Positions 1-11,196 of a stretch of 64,000 nt of DNA are shown piece after piece. A program made the position numbers and the translations under genes. Location of the stretch: NCBI GenBank assembly GCA_016713625.1, contig JADJOT010000011.1, positions 310,001 to 374,000 of the forward strand, read 5' to 3'. This DNA is from Candidatus Accumulibacter affinis. GTDB taxonomy: Bacteria; Pseudomonadota; Gammaproteobacteria; Burkholderiales; Rhodocyclaceae. The notes under the pieces are model-generated. The model was not told the DNA's origin. It ran no database searches and saw nothing but the letters and a program-made list of their open reading frames with translations. Position 1 is the first letter of the stretch; the number at the start of each line of letters is the position of its first letter.

Positions 1-3000
1 GGCCGGGTTTCTGGTCGATGAGGTAGGAGACATGACCCATGCCGCGGCCGGTGCCGTCTTCAGGCGGCAGGAAGCCGGTGAGGACGTCGGGCGGCAGGCT
101 GGTGTTGGGGTCGATGGAGTAGAAGTGGGCAAATACCTGGCCGGTGGCGAGATTGATACCGGCCTCGATCTGGACGTCGAAGTCCTGGCCGTTGTAGTGC
201 ACCGGGACGGTGGTCTCGAAGTGCTGGGCGTTGGCGGGGACGGCGATCAGGTGGTCGCCGAAGCCGATCTCGGTCAGGGCGAAGCTGGACCAGTCGAGGT
301 CGGGGTCGAGTTGGTCGGTGATGGTGACGATTTGAGCGGGGGCGGTGGCGGTGGCGTCGTTCTCGAAGTCGATTCGGTAGGGGAGCGGGGTGGATGCGCT
401 GATGTAGGCGGTGGGGCCGAAGCCGGACGGGCCGAGTTTTTGGTTGGGGTCAACGGCGCCAGGTATGCGGCCGTCACCGCCGTCCTTGGGAGTTCTCGGT
501 GGCTCAGGTAACGTGGGGTCACAGAAATCAAGTCCGCCTCCCAGCCAAAATGGCTTATCCGGCGAGGCGAGGCCCGCCTGCACACCTGCGTAACCGCTCT
601 CCACTTGTCCCCACGACGCAGGCGTCATCGTGTCATTGACTATCCACTCCTGAATGGGCAGGGGAACCATGATCTTGTAGACCTGATATCCCCCAACTGC
701 AACCTCAACAAACGTCGACGCGATTCCTTGGGCGAACCATCCAGCGCGCCCCCACCATGCAACTGTTTCTGCCGCGAAGTAATAGTGATCGCGGTCTCGC
801 AACTCGGGCGAGTCACCCTTATCCCTTGCACGCCTGACGTCGTCAAATTGGTCTGCGAAGTCAGTACTGCAAAGCCCGAGTGGATCGATAAATCGAATTG
901 GGTTGTTTAGTGTATAGGAGTAGACATTAAAGCCTCCCAACAAACCTGCAGGATCAGACTGAACAAACCGTCCTTCTGCGGGCAGATAACTGCGGGCACG
1001 CATGAAATCCAGTCCGGTACCTTCCTTAGATACACCCCACTCACCGATATACTGAAAAGGATTGCGCTCGCCGCCACTTTCGCGCAGGACGGCTCCAAAC
1101 GGCGAGTAGGAATAGGTACTCAGGTAATTCCCACTAGCATCACTAAGCGCGGCGGTGCTTCCTAAAGCATCGAATGTGTACCAACTTGACGCCCCATTCG
1201 CAGTCTGTGATAGCAAACCAATCCCGAAGTCGTACCGTGCGATCTGACCACCCGTCGCGTCGTACTCGCCAACGACATGCCCCAACCCAACTGGGTCAAC
1301 TACAAAACGCGTTGCGGCTCCATTGTGACTTGAAGCCACTCGAAGATTGAACGCGTCGTAGGTGTAAGCCCATGCATTCGCGCCCTGCTGAACAGCGATC
1401 AGCCGGTTCTCGTCATCGTAGCTGTAGAGTGCAGTCCCGGACGGCGAGGTCTCTGAAACCAGATTGCCGTCGGCGTCGAAGGCATAGGTGGTATCGCCGA
1501 CCTTCGTGTACTGGTTGAGGTTGTTGGTCGTGTACGCCGTGGTGACGCCGTTCTCGACAGTGCGGATGCGGTTGCCCATCGCGTCATAGACGTACAGCAG
1601 ATCCTGGTCCGGGATCGCCGGATTGGTGGAAGCGAAGACGGCATGGGTCAGTTGCCCGATATCGTCATAGCTGTAGGTCCAGGCGCCATCCAGCGTACCC
1701 ATGCTGATGCGCCGGCCGCGGCTGTCGTAGCTGTAATCGAAGCGCGAAAGGACGGTGGCATCGGCCGTGTGGTTGACCAGGTGCAGCAACTGCCCGGCGG
1801 CGTCGTAGTCGTAGGTGGTGTAAACGCCGTTGCCCAGCGTCTTGAGCGCGATGCGGCCGGCGGCGTCGTACTCGTACAACACTACCTGCGCGCTGCTCTC
1901 GTCGGTGATCCGCGAGAGGCGACCGACCGCGTCGAACTCATAGAACAGTTGATGGCCGAGCTGATCGGTACTGGTGGCACGCCGGCCGGCGCTGTCGTAG
2001 GTGTAGGCGAGCCAGCGTCCGCCCGGGCCAGGATAGTCGATGCGCGTGAGGTAGTCGTCGGCGTCGTAGGTGAGCGTGGTCGTGCCGGTGGCGTCGGTGG
2101 CGCTGGTCAGGTTGCCGCGGGCGTCGTAGAGGTAGTCGACGTGCGTGCCGTCGGCGTAGGTCTTGCGCGTGATCTGGCCGTCACCGTTGTAGGTGAAGCC
2201 GACCGGCGTGCCGCGGCGGTTGGTCCAGGTGGTGGACTGGCCGAGGCTGTCATAGCCCCAGCGTTCCTGGCTGCCGTCGGCGTAGCTGATGTTGGTGAGG
2301 TTGCCACGGGTGTCGTAGTTGTAGTCGGTGAGGTTGCCGTTGGCGTCGGTCAGCTTGTCGAGGCGGTTGAAGTCCGCCGTATAGGTGAAGTTCGTCGCGT
2401 GCCCCATGGCGTCGGTGAAGCGCGTCAGGTTGTCGCCAGAGTCGTACTGGAACACGCTGGTCCGCCCGGCCGGGTCGGTCACGCTACTCAGGTTGCGGTC
2501 CGCGTCGAGCGAGAGCAGCACCGAGTTGCCGAGCGGGTTGGTGCTCTTGAGGATCGTTCCCCAGTCGTCGAAGAAGAACTGCGACGGGTTGCCGAGGGCG
2601 TCGGTAGCGGTCACCGTGCCGGCGGTGTCGTAGCTGAAGGTGATCTTCTCGGCGCCGCCGTCGCGGTAGGTGCTGGCCAGGCGGCCGTGGCTGTCGTAGG
2701 TGTAGTAGCGGTGGCTGCCATCGGGGAAGGCGATTTCGCTGAGCGCGTGTTCCTTGGCCGCGCCCTGGCCGGTGATGTACGAGTAGCTGGTGACACGCCC
2801 GTCGTAGTCCTGAACGGAGAGCAGGTACTGGTTCGAGACATCGTAGGTGTACAACGACTGGCGGCCATCGCTGTCGGTGACGCTGCTGATACGGCCGGCG
2901 CCGTTATAGGCGATCGCGAGGGACTGGCCGGACGTATGCGTCAGGCCGGTCAGCAGACCGCCGGTGTAGGAGCAGTTTATGCTGTTGCCGTTGGTGTCGC

Positions 3001-6000
3001 GCACGAAGTCGAGCTTGCCGTCGGCGCGGAAGTAGTACTGGGTGCCATCGGTCTCGGTGAGCATGTAGGAGCCGCCGACATAGGAAGTGAGGATGCCGTG
3101 ATCCCCGGCCGCAGCGGTGTAGTGGGTCGTGTTGGGCGCGGGCCTGGGCAGTGGCCCGGGGATCCACAGCGCGGCAGCGCGCATAACCGGTGTGCCGTAT
3201 GCGCGGCTGTCCGGCTGGAAGATGCGTGGCGTGCCGGTCATGTCGGTAATCCTGACCGTCCCGTCGGATTCCTCCGCCAGCGAAAGCTGCCAGTTGTCCG
3301 CCCACCCACGCCCCAGGGGACCCACTTCGTAACGGCGGGAGATCGGCTGCGCATAGGCCTGCGAGAAAACGAGGTCCGGCCCGGGCGCCGGCATGGCCGC
3401 TTCGGTGCTGGACGCCAGATAGCGGATGGGGTTGAGCCCTTCGGCCTGGCGCAGCTCGAAACCGAACAGGCGAGAGATTTCGGATGTGGGCGCAGCCAGC
3501 GTGTTCAGGTAGGTGGCGTTTTCGTTCAGAGCCGTAAAATAACCGGTCCAGGTGCCGCCGACGTTCGAAACAAAATTGCTCCAGATCGCCTGCCAGGCGT
3601 CGGGCCGGACATAGTCGGGCCGGATCGAGTTGCCGATCGAGTTCCAGTCTACAGCGTTGCCATCGTCCCGAGCCACGCCGACAATGAACTCCACCGTGCG
3701 GTCGCCGAAGTCCCACGGCCCCTCCAGCCCTACGAAATACACCGGTATGCGGCCGGACTCCCCCGGTTGCAGGAGAGCTGGGGTCGAACCGGTGGTCAGG
3801 AACTGCACCGAACTGGAGAAGCCAGCGGGAACGGCACTGGTCCAGAAGCCCGCGCCGACGCGAGCCTGGTCGAGCGTCATCAATGGTCGGTCGCTGCCGT
3901 CCGGGTCGTCGGAAGAGAGGATCAGCAGCGGCGCCGGAATCGCTTCGTTGCCGGTGTTGGCGTAGTCCACGTACAGCGTCGCGGTCGCGTGGCGACCGAG
4001 CACCGACGGCACCACGAGCTGGATGTCGAGCTCGCCTGCGCCCGCGCCGGTGACCGTGAAGCGATTCGTGAGCGTGTCGGATGCGCCACCCGGCTCGGTG
4101 GCCAGCACCGAGTACATGCCCGGAGTCAGGCCGGCAAGCGAAAAGTTCGCCGTCGCCCGGGTGGGTGAGATCACGACGACCGAGGCGGCCGGGATGACCG
4201 TCGAGTTGGCTGCCACCAGCGAGAAGGCCGTCGTGGCATCGAAGCCGGCGCCGGTCAGGGTCAGCGTCGCCGTGGCGTTCGCGGCATAGCGATCCGGCGT
4301 GACGGCGTTGAGGAAGACGCCGTTGCTCCTGGCCGAGATATCGAAGGTACTGTTGGTGCGGACGGTGTCTCCGTAAACCAGCGCATACCACTGGCCCGCG
4401 TAGGCCAGTGGCACGAGGATCTCGTGGTCCGAGGCGGCGGAGGTGGTGAAGCGGTAGTCGTAGTCGGCACGGGTCGGCGGAGAACCGAACTTCAGATACA
4501 GTTCGTTTGCATTGTTGGACGCGTCGTCGTCGAGCACCACCTTCAGCGGATTGCTGTCGGGAACGTCGATGCGGAACAGTTCGGCCTGGCCGCTGCCTGC
4601 GAAGTGACCGGTCTGGAAGCTGCCGAGGGCCAGGTCGGTGACCCGCGTCTGCTGCATCTGGAAGGCATAGGAACTGCCCACATACCCGCCCGTGCCGCGG
4701 GCCGTCAGCGTGTAGGTGCCCGCGGTGGGCAAGGTGAGGAGGTCGGAATCGCGGTCGATGTCCTTGAACCCGGTCCAGCCGACGGGCCCAGTCAAATCGA
4801 AGAGAATGCCGCTGCTGGAGCGGTTGACCAGGTCGAAGCGAACCTGCGTGCCGGCCGTGGCAGAGAACTGCCATTGGTCAATGCTGTAGGGAGTCTCGAT
4901 CGCACCCACGACCTGCTTGTTGAGCAACAGGCTGGACACGTCGGCCGTGACGTCCCAGACGCTGACCAGGTAGTTGCCGGTGACCGAGAGGTCACTGACA
5001 GGTGCCTTGATGCGTACCCGGAAAGTTCCGTCAGCGGGGATCGCGGCGTTGTCCAGCGTCACGACCTGCCCAGCGGCAGTGCTGTCTTTGCTGGCGATAA
5101 CCGTGCCCGCCGAGTCGACGAGTTCCACATGGGCCCAATTCAGCTTCGGTGCCAGGACGCCGCTTCCATCCGTATCGACGGCCACGGTGATGGACTGTCC
5201 TGCGCGGGCAAAGAACGACCATTCGTCCAGTTGCCCGGCCACCGAGATCGCTCCGGGGGTGGGATTCGCCCACTCGATCGGGCCGCTGTCCGGGATCTGC
5301 GTGATCGAGCCACCGACGATGGTGCCGCCGATCTGGGCTGCGCGCGTGTAGAGATGCAGGCCGTTCAGGTCGAGGGTAGTGCCTGTCGGAACAATCAGCG
5401 AGTTGGTATAGAGCGCTTCGGGGTCTGTGCCGGTGGCGTTGTCCGACAAGTCAACGAGCTTCAGGTAAGTATCGTTTGAGAGCGCCAACGTGCCGTAAAC
5501 AAAATTGCGTGAGAACCCCTCGGGATCGCCGCCCTGCTCGCGTCCCATCACCTCGAGTTGCTGCGGACTGTCTAGTGTGCCGGTGCCATCGAAGAGAACC
5601 AGCGCCTGCGGGGCGTATTGGTCGGCGTTGCGGGTGTCGCCAAGGAGATCGCCGCTGATCGTGAACGTGCCAGCAGTGACGCCGGTCAGGATACCGAGGT
5701 CGTCCACTCGGAATGAACCGTTGAAATCAAAGATGCCAGCCGTTTGTGGGCTCAGCACGCCATCGTTGATGAAGTCGCTGGTGTTGATCGGCAGCGCCGT
5801 GCCGGCGAGGCTTAGCGTAGTACGATTGATAAACTCGCTGCCGGTACCGGTAGTGGAAAGCGTGTTGCCACTTCCCCAAGTGGGGTGCCAGCCGGCGGGG
5901 AGAGTCCAGACTGCACCGTTGGCGGCGGTGAGGACGGTACCACTGATGGTGGTAATCTGCCCAACTCCCAGCTCGCTGCCGGCACCATCCACCGTGATGC

Positions 6001-6826
6001 TATTGCCGTAGCCGTTGGCGCTCAGCACACCCGACAGATCCACTTCCCCGCCCGCCAGGGCTTTCACGTAAGTGGTGTAGTAATGCCCATAACCATGGCC
6101 GTCCCAGTACTGCCCGCCTCCCTCGAACGTCGACAGATGCGACAGGTCAATCCGGCTACCAACCCCACTCGCCTGGATCACCGTGTCCCCGTAGTCGTTC
6201 CTCATGTAACTCACGGCCACCGGGAACAGAATCTGACCACCTCCAATGGCATAGAGGCCCACGTTCGACAGTAAAGTGGCTGCGTCGAACGTCACCGAAC
6301 TCCCACCTTGCACCGTGACACTCGTGGCTGCAAGGCTAGTGACGCCTGTCACCTGCAGCTCGCTGCCGGCACCATCCACCGTGATGCTATTGCCGTAGCC
6401 GTTGGCGCTCAGCACACCCGACAAATCCACTTCCCCGCCCGCCAGGGCTTTCACGTAAGTGGTGTAGTAATGCCCATAACCATGGCCGTCCCAGTACTGC
6501 CCGCCTCCCTCGAACGTCGACAGATGCGACAGGTCAATCCGGCTACCAACCCCACTCGCCTGGATCACCGTTTCCCCGTAGTCGTTCCTCATGTAACTCA
6601 CGGCCACCGGGAACAGAATCTGACCACCGCCAGTTGCGGTGAGATTCACGCTTTGCAGCTTCGTTGCCCCCGTGAATGCCAGCGCCACATCGGTCGGTGC
6701 CGTTAAGTTCGAGTCCGTCACCTCGGTCGCCGTGGTGAAGGTTAGCGTTCCCGGAGTGTTGATCGTCAGCACCGTTCCACCGAGCTTGGTAATCCCCGCC
6801 ACGCCCAGTACGCTTTCCGCACCGTC
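1..6826 (-). CDS. LEPR-XLL/RHS giant surface protein, C-terminal part (partial, runs off left edge)
   Basis: This is one uninterrupted minus-strand reading frame of about 2,275 codons with no stop down to base 1, so the C-terminus lies outside the window. From N to C it holds the last copies of a Gly/Tyr-rich beta-helix-like repeat (to ~5985), pre-peptidase-like beta domains, an IPT/CARDB-like region (~4300-3900), an RHS entry region (~3430-3100), many YD repeats (for example YDTRGNLT, YDSLGQST) from ~3000 to ~1100, and an RHS core signature near 1015-870 (RARSYLPAEGRF, then NNPIRFIDPLGL). About 290 residues of variable tail follow. RHS proteins are large secreted or surface proteins that often carry toxins or adhesins; no toxin domain is recognisable in the visible tail. 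The frame is closed upstream by a TAG at 6827-6829 inside the repeats. It is very probably the same gene as the LEPR-XLL start at 11003. Confidence 0.8.
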
Positions 6827-9535
6827 CTACCTGATGACGTTGCGGTGGCTGACCGCGCCGGCCAGGTCCACCTTTGCCGCCGGCCAAGGCATTCACATAC
6901 GTCGTGTAGTAATGCCCATAACCATGGCTGTCCGAGTACCCCACCGCCGTAGAACGTCGCTAGACTCGACAAATCGATCCAGCTGCCCGCCCCACTCGCC
7001 TCGATCGCCGTGTCCCCGTAGTTGTACCCCGTGTAGCTCGTCGCCGCAGGGAAGAGAATCTGACCACCTCCAATGGCATAGAGGCCCACGTTCGACAGTA
7101 AAGTGGCTGCGTCGAACGTCACCGAACTCCCACCTTGCACCGTGACACTCGTGGCTGCAAGGCTAGTGACGCCCTGTCACCTGCAGCTCGCTGCCGGCAC
7201 CATCCACCGTGATGCTATTGCCGTAGCCGTTGGCGCTCAGCACACCCGACAAATCCACTTCCCCGCCCGCCAGGGCTTTCACGTAAGTAGTGTAGTAATG
7301 CCCATAACCATGGCCGTCCCAGTACTGCCCGCCTCCCTCGAACGTCGACAGATGCGACAGGTCAATCCGGCTACCAACCCCACTCGCCTGGATCACCGTG
7401 TCCCCGTAGTCGTTCCTCATGTAACTCACGGCCACCGGGAACAGAATCTGACCACCGCCAGTTGCGGTGAGATTCACGCTTTGCAGCTTCGTTGCCCCCG
7501 TGAATGCCAGCGCCACATCGGTCGGTGCCGTTAAGTTCGAGTCCGTCACCTCGGTCGCCGTGGTGAAGGTTAGCGTTCCCGGGTGTTGATCGTCAGCACC
7601 GTTCCACCGAGCTTGGTAATCCCCGCCACGCCCAGTACGCTTTCCGCACCGTCCACCGTGATGACGTTGCGGTGGCTGACCGCGCCGGCCAGGTCCTTGC
7701 CGCCGGCCAAGGCATTCACATACGTCGTGTAGTAATGCCCATAACCATGGCTGTCCGAGTACTCCCCACCGCCGTAGAACGTCGCTAGACTCGACAAATC
7801 GATCCAGCTGCCCGCCCCACTCGCCTCGATCGCCGTGTCCCCGTAGTTGTACCCCGTGTAGCTCGTCGCCGGAAGAGAATCTGACCACCTCCAATGGCAT
7901 AGAGGCCCACGTTCGACAGTAAAGTGGCTGCGTCGAACGTCACCGAACTCCCACCTTGCACCGTGACACTCGTGGCTGCAAGGCTAGTGACGCCTGTCAC
8001 CTGCAGCTCGCTGCCGGCACCATCCACCGTGATGCTATTGCCGTAGCCGTTGGCGCTCAGCACACCCGACAAATCCACTTCCCCGCCCGCCAGGGCTTTC
8101 ACGTAAGTAGTGTAGTAATGCCCATAACCATGGCCGTCCCAGTACTGCCCGCCTCCCTCGAACGTCGACAGATGCGACAGGTCAATCCGGCTACCAACCC
8201 CACTCGCCTGGATCACCGTGTCCCCGTAGTCGTTCCTCATGTAACTCACGGCCACCGGGAACAGAATCTGACCACCGCCAGTTGCGGTGAGATTCACGCT
8301 TTGCAGCTTCGTTGCCCCCGTGAATGCCAGCGCCACATCGGTCGGTGCCGTTAAGTTCGAGTCCGTCACCTCGGTCGCCGTGGTGAAGGTTAGCGTTCCC
8401 GGAGTGTTGATCGTCAGCACCGTTCCACCGAGCTTGGTAATCCCCGCCACGCCCAGTACGCTTTCCGCACCGTCCACCGTGATGACGTTGCGGTGGCTGA
8501 CCGCGCCGGCCAGGTCTACCTTGCCGCCGGCCAAGGCATTCACATACGTCGTGTAGTAATGCCCATAACCATGGCTGTCCGAGTACTCCCCACCGCCGTA
8601 GAACGTCGCTAGACTCGACAAATCGATCCAGCTGCCCGCCCCACTCGCCTCGATCGCCGTGTCCCCGTAGTTGTACCCCGTGTAGCTCGTCGCCGCAGGG
8701 AAGAGAATCTGACCACCTCCAATGGCATAGAGGCCCACGTTCGACAGTAAAGTGGCTGCGTCGAACGTCACCGAACTCCCACCTTGCACCGTGACACTCG
8801 TGGCTGCAAGGCTAGTGACGCCTGTCACCTGCAGCTCGCTGCCGGCACCATCCACCGTGATGCTATTGCCGTAGCCGTTGGCGCTCAGCACACCCGACAA
8901 ATCCACTTCCCCGCCCGCCAGGGCTTTCCGTAAGTAGTGTAGTAATGCCCATAACCATGGCCGTCCCAGTACTGCCCGCCTCCCTCGAACGTCGACAGAT
9001 GCGACAGGTCAATCCGGCTACCAACCCCACTCGCCTGGATCACCGTGTCCCCGTAGTCGTTCCTCATGTAACTCACGGCCACCGGGAACAGAATCTGACC
9101 ACCGCCAGTTGCGGTGAGATTCACGCTTTGCAGCTTCGTTGCCCCCGTGAATGCCAGCGCCACATCGGTCGGTGCCGTTAAGTTCGAGTCCGTCACCTCG
9201 GTCGCCGTGGTGAAGGTTAGCGTTCCCCGGAGTGTTGATCGTCAGCACCGTTCCACCGAGCTTGGTAATCCCCGCCACGCCCAGTACGCTTTCCGCACCG
9301 TCCACCGTGATGACGTTGCGGTGGCTGACCGCGCCGGCCAGGTCACCTTTGCCGCCGGCCAAGGCATTCACATACGTCGTGTAGTAATGCCCATAACCAT
9401 GGCTGTCCGAGTACTCCCCACCGCCGTAGAACGTCGCTAGACTCGACAAATCGATCCAGCTGCCCGCCCCACTCGCCTCGATCGCCGTGTCCCCGTAGTT
9501 GTACCCCGTATAGCTCGTCGCCACCGGGAACAGGA
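5985..9535 (-). repeat. ~822-827 bp tandem repeats inside the LEPR-XLL gene
   Basis: Nearly identical blocks recur with a period of about 822-827 bp; for example the stretch encoding TLTFTTATEVTDSN lies at ~6748, ~7575, ~8397 and ~9221. Each block is itself two diverged halves of about 137 codons: one with GYNYGDTAIEASGAG (4 copies) and one with RNDYGDTVIQASGVG (5 copies). There are about 3.9 full units plus a chimeric half unit at the 3' end (~6350-5985). The encoded repeats resemble passenger beta-helix repeats. Confidence 0.85.
6827..9226 (-). pseudogene. Frameshifted repeat section of the LEPR-XLL/RHS gene
   Basis: The repeated protein sequence (TDSNLTAPTDVALAF, GYNYGDTAIEASGAG, DGHGYGHYYTTYV) continues here but hops between all three minus frames. 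Breaks are visible near 9226 (extra C in a C-run), 8926 (bases lost in the ...GGCTTTCACGTAAG... equivalent), 7872 (4-5 bases lost), 7577 (2 bases lost), 7172 (extra C), 6950 (2 bases lost) and 6862, plus a TAG at 6827. Long open pieces are 7785-8906 and 7163-7580. The flanking 5.9 kb and 1.8 kb of the same gene have no breaks, so either the tandem repeats were misassembled or they decayed by slippage and recombination. If repaired, the whole gene would be a single protein of more than 3,600 residues. Confidence 0.7.
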
Positions 9536-11003
9536 TCTCACCGCCCGCTAACGCCGTGAACGTGTCACGCGAGAGGGTGGTAGCCGTAGAAAACGTCAAA
9601 ACAGCACCACCACTCACATTCACGGCGGCGTCGAAAAGGCTGGTAACCCCAGACGCATTAATCGTCCCGCCCGTTTCATCGAGCGTCCAGGCGGTGTAGC
9701 CTTGAACATCCCCGGACAGAGTGACTTCCCCGTCGCTCAACGCCGTGATCTGCGTGGCGCCGCTGGAGCCTCCTACCAAGCTGCTTAAACCCGAAAGCTC
9801 GATCTTGCTCGCTGCCCCGCTGGCCTGAATCGTGTTGCCGCTGCTGCCGCTCGTAAACGTGCTAGCTCCAAGCAATGAGAGGAGGCCGCCGTTCGCCGCG
9901 TAGAGACTTACCGAGTCGAGCGTTGCCGCGCTGTCCGCAGTCACTTGAGCGCTCGAACCATCCACCGTCACGGTGGCGTTACTGAGGTTTAACGTTCCCG
10001 CGGTTGCCGAAATCTCACCGGTGACGTCAACGGTTCCGGACAAGTTGAGTTGTGCGGTGGCGCCAAGCAATTGGATGGAACCGCTGTTGTCGGTCTGCAG
10101 CTCCACATTGACACTGACACCCGCCACGACCAAGGTCTCTGCATTGGTCAGGGAACTGATCGAAACATCCTGATCGAGCGTGATGGTCGGGGTCCCATCG
10201 ACGTCCAGGACCACCTGGTAACTGGTGTCTTCGGTGTTGTTCGGCACGACGCCGATGTCCCAGTGGGTCGGGTCCGACCAGTTGCCGGAGCCGCCAACCC
10301 AATTCGCCAGCGAGACAGACGAAAACTGCGCGGCGGTAATGGTCGGACCGTCCACCTCGCTAGCGAGCGCAAGCGGGTTGGCGTCGGCCAGGATGTTCGT
10401 GCTAACTTGATTGTCAGTTTCCGCCTGAATCCCATCTGTGCGCTCGCCTAGCAGTTCGTACGGGCCAGATGCTGCGCCTTCTCCCGACGGACGAACCTGA
10501 ACGTAATAGGCGCCGGTCTGCAAAACTTCCTGATGGCTGATCAAATCGTCATCGCCAGGACCGTCGTTCGTGGCGATCACTTTGCCGCTGGCGTTGCTCT
10601 CCAACGTATCGACGCTGGGCGAGGTCACGTCACCCTGTTTCAGATCCAGCCGCCATGAGTCCGAGCCGGGCTCCTGCGGCCCGTTTACGCGAACAACGGC
10701 CAGGCCGCTGGTCGCCGGGTCGTCGCTCAACGAGAGGAGGGTGCTGCTGACGGCGAAGTCATTGCTGGACTGGTCTTGCGGAGTGAGCGAGGTGGCTCCC
10801 GGATTGAGATCGGCGGAGAGAAGCAGCCTTGGCTCGAGCGCCTCGAAGAGGATCTTGCGGGCGAATGGGGGAGCAGCCGATTTCGAGCGACCGGCCAGCC
10901 CGAGGGTATCGAAGGCACTCCGGCACGCTGCGGGAATGCGGGCAAGGATTGACGACCCGATCCGACGCGAGTCGGCATGGGAATTCTGAGAAGTCCTGGA
11001 CAT
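9018..11003 (-). CDS. LEPR-XLL domain surface protein, N-terminal part
   Basis: The start ATG at 11003 is preceded by a good Shine-Dalgarno (GGGGAGGAAA, 7 nt spacing). A Ser/Arg-rich leader is followed at residues ~53-66 by the LEPR-XLL signature (FEALEPRLLLSADL), a short N-terminal motif known from very large secreted proteins of Gram-negative bacteria. A pre-peptidase-like beta domain follows (DSWRLDLKQGD ... TGAYYVQVRPSG), then an N-W-GGSGNWSDP segment and Thr/Ser/Gly-rich beta-helix-like repeats. No classical signal peptide is evident. The correct reading ends near 9226 where a C-run changes frame; the ORF itself runs on to 9018 with unrelated sequence. Upstream genes on the same strand (regulator, HlyD, SecA-like, M50) suggest a dedicated exporter. 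Confidence 0.82.
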   Translation of the reverse strand: MSRTSQNSHADSRRIGSSILARIPAACRSAFDTLGLAGRSKSAAPPFARKILFEALEPRLLLSADLNPGATSLTPQDQSSNDFAVSSTLLSLSDDPATSGLAVVRVNGPQEPGSDSWRLDLKQGDVTSPSVDTLESNASGKVIATNDGPGDDDLISHQEVLQTGAYYVQVRPSGEGAASGPYELLGERTDGIQAETDNQVSTNILADANPLALASEVDGPTITAAQFSSVSLANWVGGSGNWSDPTHWDIGVVPNNTEDTSYQVVLDVDGTPTITLDQDVSISSLTNAETLVVAGVSVNVELQTDNSGSIQLLGATAQLNLSGTVDVTGEISATAGTLNLSNATVTVDGSSAQVTADSAATLDSVSLYAANGGLLSLLGASTFTSGSSGNTIQASGAASKIELSGLSSLVGGSSGATQITALSDGEVTLSGDVQGYTAWTLDETGGTINASGVTSLFDAAVNVSGGAVLTFSTATTLSRDTFTALAGGEILFPVATSYTGYNYGDTAIEASGAGSWIDLSSLATFYGGGEYSDSHGYGHYYTTYVNALAGGKGDLAGAVSHRNVITVDGAESVLGVAGITKLGGTVLTINTPGNANLHHGDRGDGLELNGTDRCGAGIHGGNEAAKRESHRNWRWSDSVPGGRELHEERLRGHGDPGEWGW

Positions 11004-11196
11004 TTGTGTTTCCTCCCCATTCAGTGATCCGGACCCTCGCGCCTGCCGGAGCCAGAGCGGCGAGGGCGTCCCTGTTGATACAATGGCAGAATGCTGCATA
11101 CAGCCCGCATACACGGGGCCATTTCTCTGGAGGAGTCACGTTTCCGGCGAGATTGCCGGTGGCGATGCACTGCTGAGAGGGATGACGTGGACCGCC

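Noticed and set aside
1643..4168. 841-codon plus-strand open frame opposite the RHS region
   Set aside because: Val/Gly-rich antisense shadow; the minus strand encodes clear YD repeats and RHS motifs over the same bases.
2904..4874. 656-codon minus-strand frame rich in Arg, His and Pro
   Set aside because: Overlaps the RHS gene in a wrong frame and has typical composition of a high-GC shadow.
5985..9535. CRISPR-like repeat array
   Set aside because: Repeats are ~0.82 kb, coding and contiguous without spacers.
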